Source: JAADHX01 sp964569385
Lineage (GTDB): Bacteria; Actinomycetota; Acidimicrobiia; Acidimicrobiales; Poriferisodalaceae
Direction of reading: 5' to 3'
Length of the DNA: 64,000 bases
Assembly: GCA_964569385.1 (NCBI GenBank)
Contig: CAZMUM010000021.1
Coordinates: forward strand, 1 to 64,000
The notes below the pieces were generated by a model. The model had not been told where the DNA came from and made no database searches. It saw only the letters and a list, made by a program, of their open reading frames with translations. Positions within the stretch are counted from its first letter, which is position 1. The number at the start of each line of letters is the position of its first letter. The position numbers and the translations under genes are program-made. Shown piece by piece: positions 44,761 through 53,357 of the stretch.

Positions 44761-45533
44761 GCCGAGCTGGACTTCCGACGCAAAATGACAGCGATGGCTC
44801 CGAGTCCGGCCACGATAACCGCAGTCACGATCCAGATGACAACCGATGTTGACCCTGCGCCGTTGGTATTGGCCGCGGCAGATGCTTGTTGGGAGCTAGC
44901 AGGGTCTGTGTCTTGAGTGTTGGCGAGGTCGTCTGCGGCCACCTCTCCGATGGCGTCACCCGGTGCAGCATCGGAAAAACTCTCGGCGCCATCAGACACT
45001 GCTGTGTCCGACGTTGGTGCTGGTTCCACGCCATCGGGGGCAACAGTGGGTTCGTCACTGGGCTCGACGGGCGGGGCCGTGGTCGCGACGGTGGTTGTTT
45101 GTAACTCGGTGACGTTGCCGATGATGTCGAATCGTTTCTCGAGGCTTACTAACGCTCCGTCTTCGGTCAGCCCCGAGATTTCGGTGCGATACTCGGCCGT
45201 GACCATTTCGGATGGCAGCTTGAAGCTGTGCTCGATACTGCCATCGGCCTCGGTTGTGAGTTGTTCACGCATGAGCACCGCGCCTGTGTCGGCGTTAGTC
45301 AGCTCGAACTCGACACTGGCTAGGGCCCCAAAAACGTCAGCGAATACTGTGACGTCAGCGCCAGGAGCCAAAGCAGAGGCGGAGAAGCCGAGCTCGCCAT
45401 CGACAATGGACTCATAGGCGCTCTCCTCGCTGTTGGCGGGAGGAGCAACAAGCATCGACGCAATGGCCGCCGCTAGTGATGCCACAAGAATCAGCTGCGC
45501 CGACCGGGGGAGTAGGTGTCGTTTGTTAGTCAT
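44757..45533 (-). CDS. Secreted protein with C-terminal membrane anchor
   Basis: This 258-residue protein has a signal peptide (LILVASLAAAIASMLVAPPANS) and an extracellular beta-sandwich-like domain (about 35-140, ELGFSASALAPGADVTVFAD, then VEFELTNADTGAVLM). A Pro/Thr/Asp-rich stalk and one C-terminal helix (SVVIWIVTAVIVAGLGAIAVIL) with a basic tail RRKSSSA complete it. It resembles cell-surface proteins anchored without an LPxTG motif. ATG 45533 follows AAAGG; GTG 45557 is an alternative. Function unknown. Confidence 0.75.
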   Translation of the reverse strand: MTNKRHLLPRSAQLILVASLAAAIASMLVAPPANSEESAYESIVDGELGFSASALAPGADVTVFADVFGALASVEFELTNADTGAVLMREQLTTEADGSIEHSFKLPSEMVTAEYRTEISGLTEDGALVSLEKRFDIIGNVTELQTTTVATTAPPVEPSDEPTVAPDGVEPAPTSDTAVSDGAESFSDAAPGDAIGEVAADDLANTQDTDPASSQQASAAANTNGAGSTSVVIWIVTAVIVAGLGAIAVILRRKSSSA

Positions 45534-45759
45534 GCCTTTGTTTGCGGCTGCACCCACAATTGTTCCTGCGCTTTCCTAACCGTTGATCGCCAGATTGTTT
45601 CGCCAGGCCTACCGTTTGAATCGACCTCGATGGACCGTCCGTGAGAGTTTGATACATATTTCTACCGCGATCACCACCCACTGTGGTATTCATAACACTA
45701 CGTACGGGCACGTAGACACTAGGCTAGTGGCCGTGAAATCAAACGACAGGGCGAGAATT

Positions 45760-46752
45760 ATGACGATGGTGGTTCCTACGACAAGAGGTGTTGTCGAAGC
45801 GCCGGTTGCTCCCAACTCGGGCCCACGGCTGCTGGTGTGGTTGGCCGTCGTGTTCGTGGCCGCCATGGCCATGACCATTATTAACACCACCCCGTCTGGT
45901 GGAGTATATGAACCTCATCAAACCGACGACCCGACTGCTGGTTTCGGCGGGAGCCCGTCTCAAAGTGGCTATTGGATGATTGGACGCGACGGCAGTGTTA
46001 CTGCCTTTGGCGATTCGCAGCACTTTGGTGACGTAGTTACCGCGCTCGGCAACGCCGCGCCTTCTCCAGTTGTGGCCATGACGGCCACTCCCAGTGGTCT
46101 GGGGTACCTAATTCTGGCCGAGGATGGCGAACTCTATTTCTTTGGCGACGCAGCCGACGCTGGATCGATCAAAGGCCAACTAGGTGCAGGCGAGATCGCT
46201 GCGGCCGTATCGGTGACACCGTCGGGCAACGGATACTGGGTCTTCACCGATCGAGGCAAGGCCGTGGCCTTTGGCGACGCCAAACATTTCGGAGATGTCA
46301 GCCATTTGACGCTCGCCGGCCCCATCGTGAGTTCCGTCGCCACGCCGTCGGGCAACGGCTACTACATGCTGGGGTCCGACGGAGGTGTATTTGCCTTTGG
46401 AGACGCAGCCTTTAGCGGCTCGATCCCTCAGGTACTGCCTGGCGTTACTCTCAACTGCGAAATTGTTGGGCTTGTACCGACACCATCTGGCAACGGCTAC
46501 TGGCTGGTCGCTTGTGACGGAGGTGTATTTGCCTTTGGCGATGCCGGGTTCGTGGGATCACTCCCTGGAGTACTTGGTGGTGCAACCCTTGTCGCCGAAA
46601 TCAATGGCATGGTGGCGTACGGTAACGGTTACCTGATGGTGGCATTCGATGGTGGTGTATTCAACTTCGCTACCGACCTGGAGTTCCTCGGCAGCCTCGG
46701 TGGCCAGCCCATCCCGGCCCCGATAGTCGGCGTGGTTCCGCGCTCTAGGTAG
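45760..46752 (+). CDS. Surface protein with six GYW..DGGVFAFGD repeats
   Basis: After one membrane anchor (LLVWLAVVFVAAMAMTII) this 330-residue protein carries six repeats of about 45 residues, each with a core such as GYWLVACDGGVFAFGDAGF followed by GS(L/I) and a strand with SGNGY. The repeats predict a six-bladed beta-propeller-like outer domain. Such repeats are abundant in Acidimicrobiia surface proteins; their ligands are unknown. ATG 45760 has AGGG upstream; in-frame GTGs at 45727 and 45733 are alternatives. The dyad CTACGT/ACGTAG at about 45700-45717 may be regulatory. Confidence 0.75.
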   Translation: MTMVVPTTRGVVEAPVAPNSGPRLLVWLAVVFVAAMAMTIINTTPSGGVYEPHQTDDPTAGFGGSPSQSGYWMIGRDGSVTAFGDSQHFGDVVTALGNAAPSPVVAMTATPSGLGYLILAEDGELYFFGDAADAGSIKGQLGAGEIAAAVSVTPSGNGYWVFTDRGKAVAFGDAKHFGDVSHLTLAGPIVSSVATPSGNGYYMLGSDGGVFAFGDAAFSGSIPQVLPGVTLNCEIVGLVPTPSGNGYWLVACDGGVFAFGDAGFVGSLPGVLGGATLVAEINGMVAYGNGYLMVAFDGGVFNFATDLEFLGSLGGQPIPAPIVGVVPRSR

Positions 46753-46824
46753 CTGCAGCCCCAACGGGGCCGACGCAGGATCCTCGACCTAACTCGGTCG
46801 GCTTTGGTGCGTGATCAAAGTTAC

Positions 46825-46865
46825 GGGCTGGGGCCAGGCCGGGCGAATGGAACCGGCCCCAGCCC
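46825..46865. terminator. Bidirectional hairpin terminator
   Basis: Perfect 11-base arms GGGCTGGGGCC (46825-46835) and GGCCCCAGCCC (46855-46865) enclose 19 bases. The hairpin lies between the converging repeat-protein and anti-sigma genes. Confidence 0.75.
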
Positions 46866-46880
46866 ATAACTAGGTCTTCG

Positions 46881-46993
46881 ACTCAGTCTGAGTCGTCTGA
46901 ATCTGAGTCGTCTGAATCTGAGTCGTCTGAATCTGAGTCGTCTGAATCTGAGTCATCTGAGTCTGAGTCATCTGAGTCTGAGTCTGAGTCGTC
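46881..46993 (-). repeat. 15-bp tandem repeat encoding an Asp-Ser tail
   Basis: Units of GTCTGAATCTGAGTC and close variants run through the 3' end of the anti-sigma gene and encode DSDDS repeats on the minus strand. The array ends at the stop codon. Confidence 0.9.
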
Positions 46994-47956
46994 ACGGTCG
47001 TCATCGTTGCGTTCGTCTTGGACTCTGACTCTAAGCAAGCCATCTTCGACCTCAGCGCGCAGTCGGACTCGCACCTCACCGTCGGTGAATCGGATCTCTG
47101 CTTCTATTCCGTCAGTGTGCTGGTCTTCGACGGTCCATCCTGATTGTGGGCTTGCACCCGAGAATGCAACGTAACCATCAATAACACTCACCGTCACCGA
47201 GCCGATGCCCGACACCGAATACGAGAACGATTGGTTCGCGACGGTCGACGGAACGGAGGTGCTGCTCGACGAAGTAGAAGTCGTTGATGAGCTGGTGGTC
47301 GGCGAAGTGGTGGCCGAGACTTGGGTATCCGAGGTCGAGCCGATAGATGCCGAGGTTGGAGTTAACCCGGTGGGCTCTGAACCCGAGGTCGCCGATGAAC
47401 CTTGACCCTGTTGTGTCGAAGACGATTCGCTAACACTCTGGCCTGATGTGCCGCTTGCGTCAGCGGTTGAACTGAGTTTGTCACTGTTCGCAGAATCTTG
47501 GCCTGTATCTCGGGCGGCATCGGCGATTGCGGGGGACGTCGATGAACCAACCGCAACCACAGACTCATCGCCAGCCCTGAAGCCTGAACCGCTGGTAACA
47601 GCACTGACAAATACTCCGCCGACGAGGGCAAACATCGCCGCAGCTGAGACGACGCGTCTCTTGGTGGATCTGTACGACACCACCGAACGATCGATCTCGA
47701 TCAGCTCAACAACTTCGACCTCGGGCGTGGTGATACGGATTGGTATTGTCGGGGCCGAAACGTCAATAAACTCGAGTAGAGCGGGCGAGGGTTTCGCGGG
47801 CTCGATGTTGGCGACAATAGCCCGAGCATCGACAACAAAACGGGCGAGGGGTTCGTTGATGGCGCCCGGGTTTTTGTGCTCGAACAGAGACTCGATCTCT
47901 GCGTCGGTGAGGGCGTCGTCGTTCATCTCACCAGGGTTAACGTCTGGCCGGTTCAT
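46883..47956 (-). CDS. Membrane anti-sigma-like protein with acidic Asp-Ser tail
   Basis: This 357-residue protein overlaps the ECF sigma gene (TAATG) and has the layout of an anti-sigma factor: an acidic cytoplasmic part (1-105), one membrane helix (VVSAAAMFALVGGVFVSAV), a Ser/Thr stalk and an outer beta domain (about 255-325, GIGSVTVSVIDGYVAF). It ends in about 30 residues of DSDDSDSDD. No zinc-binding HxxxCxxC motif is seen. The acidic tail is an attractive site for cation sensing; this is inference. It lies divergent from the multicopper oxidase genes and may regulate them. Confidence 0.7.
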   Translation of the reverse strand: MNRPDVNPGEMNDDALTDAEIESLFEHKNPGAINEPLARFVVDARAIVANIEPAKPSPALLEFIDVSAPTIPIRITTPEVEVVELIEIDRSVVSYRSTKRRVVSAAAMFALVGGVFVSAVTSGSGFRAGDESVVAVGSSTSPAIADAARDTGQDSANSDKLSSTADASGTSGQSVSESSSTQQGQGSSATSGSEPTGLTPTSASIGSTSDTQVSATTSPTTSSSTTSTSSSSTSVPSTVANQSFSYSVSGIGSVTVSVIDGYVAFSGASPQSGWTVEDQHTDGIEAEIRFTDGEVRVRLRAEVEDGLLRVRVQDERNDDDRDDSDSDSDDSDSDDSDSDDSDSDDSDSDDSDSDDSD

Positions 47957-48510
47957 TAGGAGACCCCTGGTTCGCCAATTTCTTTCTGAAGGCGATTTAT
48001 TCCTCGGCGTTGTAGCGCCTTCACGGCAGTAACTGGCTTGCCAACGATCTCAGCAACTTGGGCCAGGCTGAGGTCGGCGACCAGTCTCAGAGTGATTACC
48101 TCGCGCTGATCGTCGGAGAGCGAAGCCAACATGGAGGTAACTCTTTCCATTGACAAAACGTCCATCGCTTCGGCCTCGGCCGATGGCGATACCTCGATGT
48201 CGATGTCGGCGCGACTCGCTAGCTGAGGGCGTCTGGCCGAGCGACGGTGGCCATCGATCAGAGCATTGCGAGCAATCGAAAAGACCCAACTGCCGAAGTC
48301 AGGCTCTTCGCCATCGAAGCTATCCAATGCCCTGAACGCCTTGAGGAAGACCTCATTGGTCATCGCTTCGGGATCTTCGGCGCCACGGACAGTCACGAAC
48401 CCCGTAATCGAACGAGCAAGCTGGCGATGTAGCCGATCGTAGGCCCAGCTTTCGCCAGAACGCGCTGCCGTGAGTACGTCCGCAAAGGTCCGAGCGTTGC
48501 TGGGTTTCAC
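47956..48510 (-). CDS. ECF sigma factor
   Basis: This 184-residue protein has sigma region 2 (DRLHRQLARSITGFV, then AMTNEVFLKAFRAL and GSWVFSIARNALID) and region 4 (MLASLSDDQREVITLRLVAD, then LSLAQVAEIVGKPVTAVKAL). Region 3 is missing, as in ECF sigmas. It starts at GTG and is coupled to its presumed anti-sigma downstream. Its 5' end is about 86 bases from the divergent membrane protein/MCO genes, which are natural targets. Confidence 0.95.
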   Translation of the reverse strand: MKPSNARTFADVLTAARSGESWAYDRLHRQLARSITGFVTVRGAEDPEAMTNEVFLKAFRALDSFDGEEPDFGSWVFSIARNALIDGHRRSARRPQLASRADIDIEVSPSAEAEAMDVLSMERVTSMLASLSDDQREVITLRLVADLSLAQVAEIVGKPVTAVKALQRRGINRLQKEIGEPGVS

Positions 48511-48596
48511 TACTTGCCTCCCCAGAAGCTCCTGGACACTACAGGTTTAACTTCCTCGAACTTACAACCACTAGGGGCGTAGTTGGGCTCGGAGCG

Positions 48597-48885
48597 GTGT
48601 TGGCTTTTGGTGCAGTGGGTTGGGAACAATGGGTACACCAGTCCATATTTGGGGCTCACGCCGACGAGTCTGGCCAATGGTTCACCCACTGGTTGAGGGA
48701 CGGCGGGCTCACCGTGTTGCCTGCTGGTCTAGCCGTGGCCTTCGGAATCTGGTTCGGCAGCCGACACTTCACCCCTAACCCAGGCCAGAACGGCCTAGTG
48801 CGATACACCCTGGTAATCGCAGGAATCTTCGCTGTGCTGCTGGTGCCGATGGTTGGGCTTCACAACTTGGTCGATGGCGTACTTG
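48597..48885 (+). CDS. Membrane protein, 3' end lost in assembly gap
   Basis: The visible 96 residues contain about two membrane helices (LTVLPAGLAVAFGIWFG and LVRYTLVIAGIFAVLLVPM) joined by loops with His residues (WVHQSIFGAHADES, WFTHWLRDG). The frame runs into the gap. It may end there or continue as the N-terminal anchor of the oxidase that follows; the frame relation cannot be known. GTG 48597 is the first start seen. No family is recognised. Confidence 0.55.
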
Positions 48886-48985
48886 NNNNNNNNNNNNNNN
48901 NNNNNNNNNNNNNNNNNNNNNNNNNNNNNNNNNNNNNNNNNNNNNNNNNNNNNNNNNNNNNNNNNNNNNNNNNNNNNNNNNNNNN
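48886..48985. other. Assembly gap of 100 N
   Basis: Exactly 100 N, a gap of unknown true length between the membrane protein and the first multicopper oxidase. No repeat is visible at either edge. Confidence 0.95.
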
Positions 48986-50257
48986 GTGGTGGTTCCAGTC
49001 ACAATCGTCGGCCTTGCCGCGATGTCGGCTGCGAACGGGTCTCCCACCAGTCTCACCTCGAGGGTGGGCAGTTCGCCAAGCCCAGTCAGCCCATTGAGCC
49101 AGCAAAGTCCAGTCAAGCAAAAACTCACGCAGAAGCCGGCACTCGGCGAGCCACAGCTAATTAGTCGCAGAGATTTATTGAAGTACGGCGGAGCCGGCAC
49201 CATAGCTATGGCCCTTAGCTCAGTTGGTGTAATTGTTGTCCCGTCGAAGCCGGCCCATGGCGCGGAGTCCACCGACATCACGCCTTGGCTCATCGACAAC
49301 ATCGAGTTGCACATGAATGACGGCATCGTCGAGATGATCGATGGAGTTCCGGTCTATATGTTCGGCTATGGATTCCGAAGTGGGGGAGTAGCCGACCTCG
49401 GTGGTCTGCACACACCTGGCCCCGTTATCTGGACTCATGAGGGCGAAACCGTCGACCTATTGGTCACTAACAACCTCAACCAACCGCACAGTTTCTTCAT
49501 CGAGGGCGTACATGACTCCGGGCCGGTGGCACCTGGTGGTACCGAGGTTGTTAGCTTTACCGCTCCTTCGGCGGGAACTTACCTCTACCAGGACGGCGTG
49601 AATCGACCCGTTAATCGCGTACTCGGACTGCAGGGAACGATGATCGTCATGCCGGCCGACGGGAGCATGCGCCTCGATTCGTCGTTGTCGGCACAGTATT
49701 GGACGTACCACTCGCAATGGGTCTGGATGTTCAACACAATCGACCCAGCGTTTAATGCTCGAGCCCAAGCTGGGCTAGCGATCGATCCGGCCGACTTCAA
49801 GAGGCGCTATCTGCCGCGCTATTTCACCATCAACGGTCGTATGGTGAGCCTCGCGTCCCACGTGGAAACCGCGCCGGACACCGTCATCCATGCACATCTC
49901 GGCGAGTCAGCGCTAATCAGGGTCGTAAACGGCGGCCTAGCTACGCACTCGCCCCATATCCACGGCAACCACGTTTACATACTGAGCTCCGATGGCGATC
50001 TTGAACGGAACGTCCTATGGAAAGACACGTGGATGCTGAAGCCGGAGGGCCGCAAGGACGTCTTCTTGCCGCTCAACGTCCCGCCAAATGCGGTGCGGTG
50101 GCCACCGCACCCCGACGGCGTCAAGTTGCTCGAGGAACTCCACGATGGTCCAAGAGAAGGTGCTTGGCCCATGCATTGTCATATGGAGTTGTCGCAGGTC
50201 GCAGGCGGAGGATTGTATCCCCAAGGACTGTTAACCGACTGGACGATCGAGCTCTAA
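48986..50257 (+). CDS. Multicopper oxidase-like protein A (start in or after gap)
   Basis: About 423 residues are visible. SRRDLLKYGGAGTIAMAL (about 60-78) is a Tat-type signal, followed by cupredoxin domains. In the first domain the usual HxHG and HSH ligands are replaced (PHSFFIEGVHD, GTYLYQDGVN). In the last domain HSPHIHGNH and MHCHMELSQVAGG keep the trinuclear-site His residues, but the type-1 His five residues after Cys is Ser. Alone it would have an incomplete copper set. It is 12 bases upstream of a second oxidase that has the complementary ligands. The first in-frame codons form a hydrophobic stretch (VTIVGLAAMSA) and the true start may lie in the gap. Confidence 0.82.
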   Translation: MVVPVTIVGLAAMSAANGSPTSLTSRVGSSPSPVSPLSQQSPVKQKLTQKPALGEPQLISRRDLLKYGGAGTIAMALSSVGVIVVPSKPAHGAESTDITPWLIDNIELHMNDGIVEMIDGVPVYMFGYGFRSGGVADLGGLHTPGPVIWTHEGETVDLLVTNNLNQPHSFFIEGVHDSGPVAPGGTEVVSFTAPSAGTYLYQDGVNRPVNRVLGLQGTMIVMPADGSMRLDSSLSAQYWTYHSQWVWMFNTIDPAFNARAQAGLAIDPADFKRRYLPRYFTINGRMVSLASHVETAPDTVIHAHLGESALIRVVNGGLATHSPHIHGNHVYILSSDGDLERNVLWKDTWMLKPEGRKDVFLPLNVPPNAVRWPPHPDGVKLLEELHDGPREGAWPMHCHMELSQVAGGGLYPQGLLTDWTIEL

Positions 50258-50269
50258 GGAGGCGACGAT

Positions 50270-51544
50270 ATGACTATTGACGAACCAACCACTTATCGAA
50301 CTGCATTCGCTTCGGACTTCGTGGATAGAGCGGGCAACGCGCGCAAGGCCAGAGACGACGACAGCGACGACGATGATTCAAGCGGCGACGATGACGACAG
50401 CGACGACGATGATCCAAGCGGCGGCACCGGCGGAGGTCAGTCGGGTGGAGGCAACGATGGCGGCGGCCACAGTGAGTTCGCCGATCCATTGTTCTTCGCC
50501 GAGAACACACCAAAGCTGCGGTCTCCCGAAACGCCGGGCCGTTTAGACCCAGACAAACGTTTCGAGATGAAGTTCGTCAATCGGAAACGAGATATGCCGG
50601 ACGGTCGCGAGGTCGAGTTCTGGTCATTCGAAGACAGGCTTCAAGACCACGACGAAAAGGTTGTTGTTCCTGGTTCTCTGATCCGGGTTAACGAGGGCGA
50701 TATCGTCCACGTGACGGTTTACCCGTCCAAGAGCCAACACACTATTCACATGCATGGAATAGAGGCCGACACCTTCAACGACGGAGTTGGGCACACCTCT
50801 TTCGAGGTGACGGATAGTTACACCTATCAGTTCAGAGCCGGTGCGCCCTTTCGTGCTCTCGACGATCCGCGCCCCCAGACTCGCGGTGCTGGAACCTACA
50901 TGTACCACTGTCACGTCAACACGACTTTGCATTTTCAGCTGGGAATGTGGGGCGCAATAATTATTGATCCGGCTAGTGGACCAGGTACTGCGTTTCACGG
51001 CGGGCAAGCCTACAGTGTCGGCGCCGAGCGGGTGTGGGCGTGTGGCGACGTCGACCCTGTCTGGCATGACGAGCTTGGTCACGCGGCCGGAATATCTGGT
51101 GGCGACGCTGGTCTGAACGACTTCAACCCGGTCTATTTTCATTTGAGCGGTGTGTTCCAGGAAATGTCGAACGGGTCAACTGACCCCACGGCGGTGATCA
51201 CCGATGATTCGGTTGCGATCGAGACCGAACTCGGCAGGGCGCCTGCGCTGGTTCGTTACCTCAACTCGAGTTACACAAGACAAAGGGTGACATTTCACGG
51301 TGTAGCCGATGGAAGCCTCGACATCGACGTCATTGCTGGCGATGGCAGGCCCTATGACAACGTTGCTCCCAACTTCGCGAGACCCTTCGGGCTCACGCGG
51401 CCGATGGAAATGACGACCGGCGAACGGTACGACTACCTCATCACACCGCGACGGCGAGGCACCAGCCTTGTAACCATCGAGAACATGCATTGGATTTCTG
51501 GCAAGGTTCTTGGCGTAGTTCAGACTGCCATCACAGTTGTCTGA
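50270..51544 (+). CDS. Multicopper oxidase-like protein B with acidic N-terminus
   Basis: The first 70 residues are disordered, with long Asp/Ser tracts (RDDDSDDDDSSGDDDDSDD, then GGGQSGGGNDGGG), followed by cupredoxin domains. Domain one has HTIHMHGIE and MYHCHVNTTLHFQLGM, supplying type-1 Cys/His/Met and type-2/3 His ligands. The C-terminal domain (about 300-424) shows no HxxHxH or HCH motif. AAGGAGG six bases before the ATG is an ideal ribosome site. No signal peptide is evident, so it may be co-exported with protein A through the Tat system, which accepts folded complexes. Iron, manganese or phenolics are possible substrates. Confidence 0.85.
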   Translation: MTIDEPTTYRTAFASDFVDRAGNARKARDDDSDDDDSSGDDDDSDDDDPSGGTGGGQSGGGNDGGGHSEFADPLFFAENTPKLRSPETPGRLDPDKRFEMKFVNRKRDMPDGREVEFWSFEDRLQDHDEKVVVPGSLIRVNEGDIVHVTVYPSKSQHTIHMHGIEADTFNDGVGHTSFEVTDSYTYQFRAGAPFRALDDPRPQTRGAGTYMYHCHVNTTLHFQLGMWGAIIIDPASGPGTAFHGGQAYSVGAERVWACGDVDPVWHDELGHAAGISGGDAGLNDFNPVYFHLSGVFQEMSNGSTDPTAVITDDSVAIETELGRAPALVRYLNSSYTRQRVTFHGVADGSLDIDVIAGDGRPYDNVAPNFARPFGLTRPMEMTTGERYDYLITPRRRGTSLVTIENMHWISGKVLGVVQTAITVV

Positions 51545-51594
51545 GACAGCATCGAGTACACAAAACGAACAACTCGATCGCCTAACGACCAGGC

Positions 51595-52239
51595 TTACCC
51601 GAACTCGGTATTGGACCAGACGATAAGAGATGCCCAGCTGTCGACAGCCGGGTCCTTTAGGTAATTCGCCAGTACACCGCGGGCCTCGAAGCCGTTCTGA
51701 AGCTGGAACGTGAGCGTGCTGTCGTACAGTTCGCCAGCCGAGACCGCTTTCACGTATTCGGCGGCTGTCATTGTCGCCTTGTGGTCGGCGTAACCAGGGA
51801 TTACGCCACCAGCCACGATGCCGCGCAGGTTGAGATCGCGGCAGACGTTCTTTCGAAGCCGGTACAGATTCTGGCCGATGCCGCGGCGGCGGTACGCGGG
51901 GTCGACCGAAATATCGGTTCCGTAATACCACTCGCCATCAGGATTGTCGCCCGTATCGGCACTAGTTACGAGGTCAGAGACCGAGTGTTGAGGGCTACCG
52001 AAGTCGAAGTCGACCCGAACCCCAAGCCCCATCGCTATTGGTTTGTCGCCATCGAGTACTACGAAGTTTCCGGCCGGAAACTCGCCTGCCAACATTGCTA
52101 ACTCCGGGGCGCTGTACAACTCGTCTCTGGTGACGGTAGGAAAACACGCATATTCGAGTTCTTGAAGCTCATTGGCCCATCGCTCGTGCAGGTGCACATA
52201 ACGAAACGACGAGTCGTCGACGATCAGCGAGCCTGGCAT
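51595..52239 (-). CDS. GNAT-family N-acetyltransferase
   Basis: This 214-residue protein has the GNAT acetyl-CoA site DISVDPAYRRRGIGQNLYRL (V-x-x-x-RxxGxG/A) and the preceding strand FVVLDGDKPIAMGLG. It closes a four-gene minus-strand operon after RidA, a CMD protein and a VOC protein, with only three bases after the VOC stop. Similar GNAT domains are linked to amide-hydrolysing enzymes in other bacteria. The acceptor is unknown. Confidence 0.9.
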   Translation of the reverse strand: MPGSLIVDDSSFRYVHLHERWANELQELEYACFPTVTRDELYSAPELAMLAGEFPAGNFVVLDGDKPIAMGLGVRVDFDFGSPQHSVSDLVTSADTGDNPDGEWYYGTDISVDPAYRRRGIGQNLYRLRKNVCRDLNLRGIVAGGVIPGYADHKATMTAAEYVKAVSAGELYDSTLTFQLQNGFEARGVLANYLKDPAVDSWASLIVWSNTEFG

Positions 52240-52242
52240 TGG

Positions 52243-52806
52243 CTAACGGACGGGCCTAATCGGCCGTTTGCCGTCCCAGTTGTCGCACGTGGTTCTGATG
52301 TGGTCGAAGAACTCGCCCTTTGGTCCGCTCATGTCCGAGAGTTCGAGCACAGTGCCGCGGTGGCCACAGGAATCAAAGTACGAGAACCGACCCTGAGCCC
52401 CGCCAATTTGACCCTCTTGACCGATGGTGAACTCCGCCGCTACCAGAGCGTCGTAGTCGCCCTGGTAGTCCTCGGACCAGTACGCAACATGTTGGAGCCC
52501 TTCTTCGCCAGCTGCCAGAAATTCAATATAGGTAGTCGGGGTGTCGTCGCGCTGGCAGATGAGCTCGATCTGTAACGGCCCGCTGTTAGAAAGGGCGATA
52601 CTTAGGTGCGGGTTCTGGGACTGTCCACGATGGGTGAACCAGTCGAGGTCAACCTTTTCGATGTAATAGAACGGGCCAACGCCTAGAACTGTCGTCCAGT
52701 GGTGAAGGGCGCGTTCCATGTCGTGGACCACGTAGCCGTTCTGTCTGATGGGGCCCATCGGATGAGTCAGTGGCCGTTGCGGCTTGGTACTTGTCGAGTC
52801 GGTCAT
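52243..52806 (-). CDS. VOC (glyoxalase/dioxygenase-fold) protein
   Basis: This 187-residue protein has paired beta-alpha-beta-beta-beta units: PIRQNGYVVHDMERALHHWT with the first His ligand region, LQIELICQRDD, then GLQHVAYWSEDYQG with the second His and GRFSYFDSCGHRGTVLELSD with the Glu ligand. It resembles the methylmalonyl-CoA epimerase and glyoxalase branches of the VOC superfamily. The start overlaps the CMD stop (ATGA). Reaction unknown. Confidence 0.88.
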   Translation of the reverse strand: MTDSTSTKPQRPLTHPMGPIRQNGYVVHDMERALHHWTTVLGVGPFYYIEKVDLDWFTHRGQSQNPHLSIALSNSGPLQIELICQRDDTPTTYIEFLAAGEEGLQHVAYWSEDYQGDYDALVAAEFTIGQEGQIGGAQGRFSYFDSCGHRGTVLELSDMSGPKGEFFDHIRTTCDNWDGKRPIRPVR

Positions 52807-53357
52807 GGGTTGAACCCCGGAACCCCTTCGTCGCGTTGCACGCCAAAGGTGTTAAGCGCCATCGACACCAGGGTGTATTGCCCAACGGTAAATACAAGGT
52901 CCATGAGTTGCTGCTCGCTGTAGTGCTCGGTTAGGGCGGACCATGTCGCGGCCGAGATGACCTTGTCGGCGTGCAGTTCGTCGGTGGCGTGTAGTACCGC
53001 GGCTTCGCCTGGAGCCCACTCGGCGGCGACGGTTTCGTCTTGTAGTCGCTTGATTTCGGACGCGGTGATGCCGAGGTCGAGCGAGATGAGCACGTGTTGA
53101 CCCCATTCGTACTCGCTCTGGCATAACCAGCCGACTCGCAAGATGGCGAGTTCGCGGACTCGGGGCGACAGAGTCGACTTGGCAAGAATGTGGTTGCCGA
53201 AAACCAACCAACGCCTCGCCAGGTCAGGATGGTTGGCCATGGTACGGAAGAGGTTTAGCACTGAGCCGTCGGGGCGACGAAGCCGATCAAGTAACTCGGC
53301 CTGGGCATCGGTTGCTTCGTTGTCTTGGATGGGGTCTAGCCGCTGCTCGCGAATCAT
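52803..53357 (-). CDS. Carboxymuconolactone decarboxylase (CMD/AhpD-like) family protein
   Basis: This 184-residue helical protein has the CMD core STLSPRVRELAILRVGWLCQSEYEWGQH with a single Cys and the conserved E-x-x-x-H, so it lacks the CxxC of peroxidase-type AhpD. A second helix region LTEHYSEQQLMDLVFTVGQY follows. Such proteins accompany catabolic operons and may act on lactones or peroxides. It overlaps both neighbours by four bases (ATGA), a tightly coupled operon. Confidence 0.9.
   Translation of the reverse strand: MIREQRLDPIQDNEATDAQAELLDRLRRPDGSVLNLFRTMANHPDLARRWLVFGNHILAKSTLSPRVRELAILRVGWLCQSEYEWGQHVLISLDLGITASEIKRLQDETVAAEWAPGEAAVLHATDELHADKVISAATWSALTEHYSEQQLMDLVFTVGQYTLVSMALNTFGVQRDEGVPGFNP

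Noticed and set aside
48597..49097. Continuous ORF running through the N gap
   Set aside because: The gap length is a placeholder, so any frame through it is artificial; I report the two sides separately.
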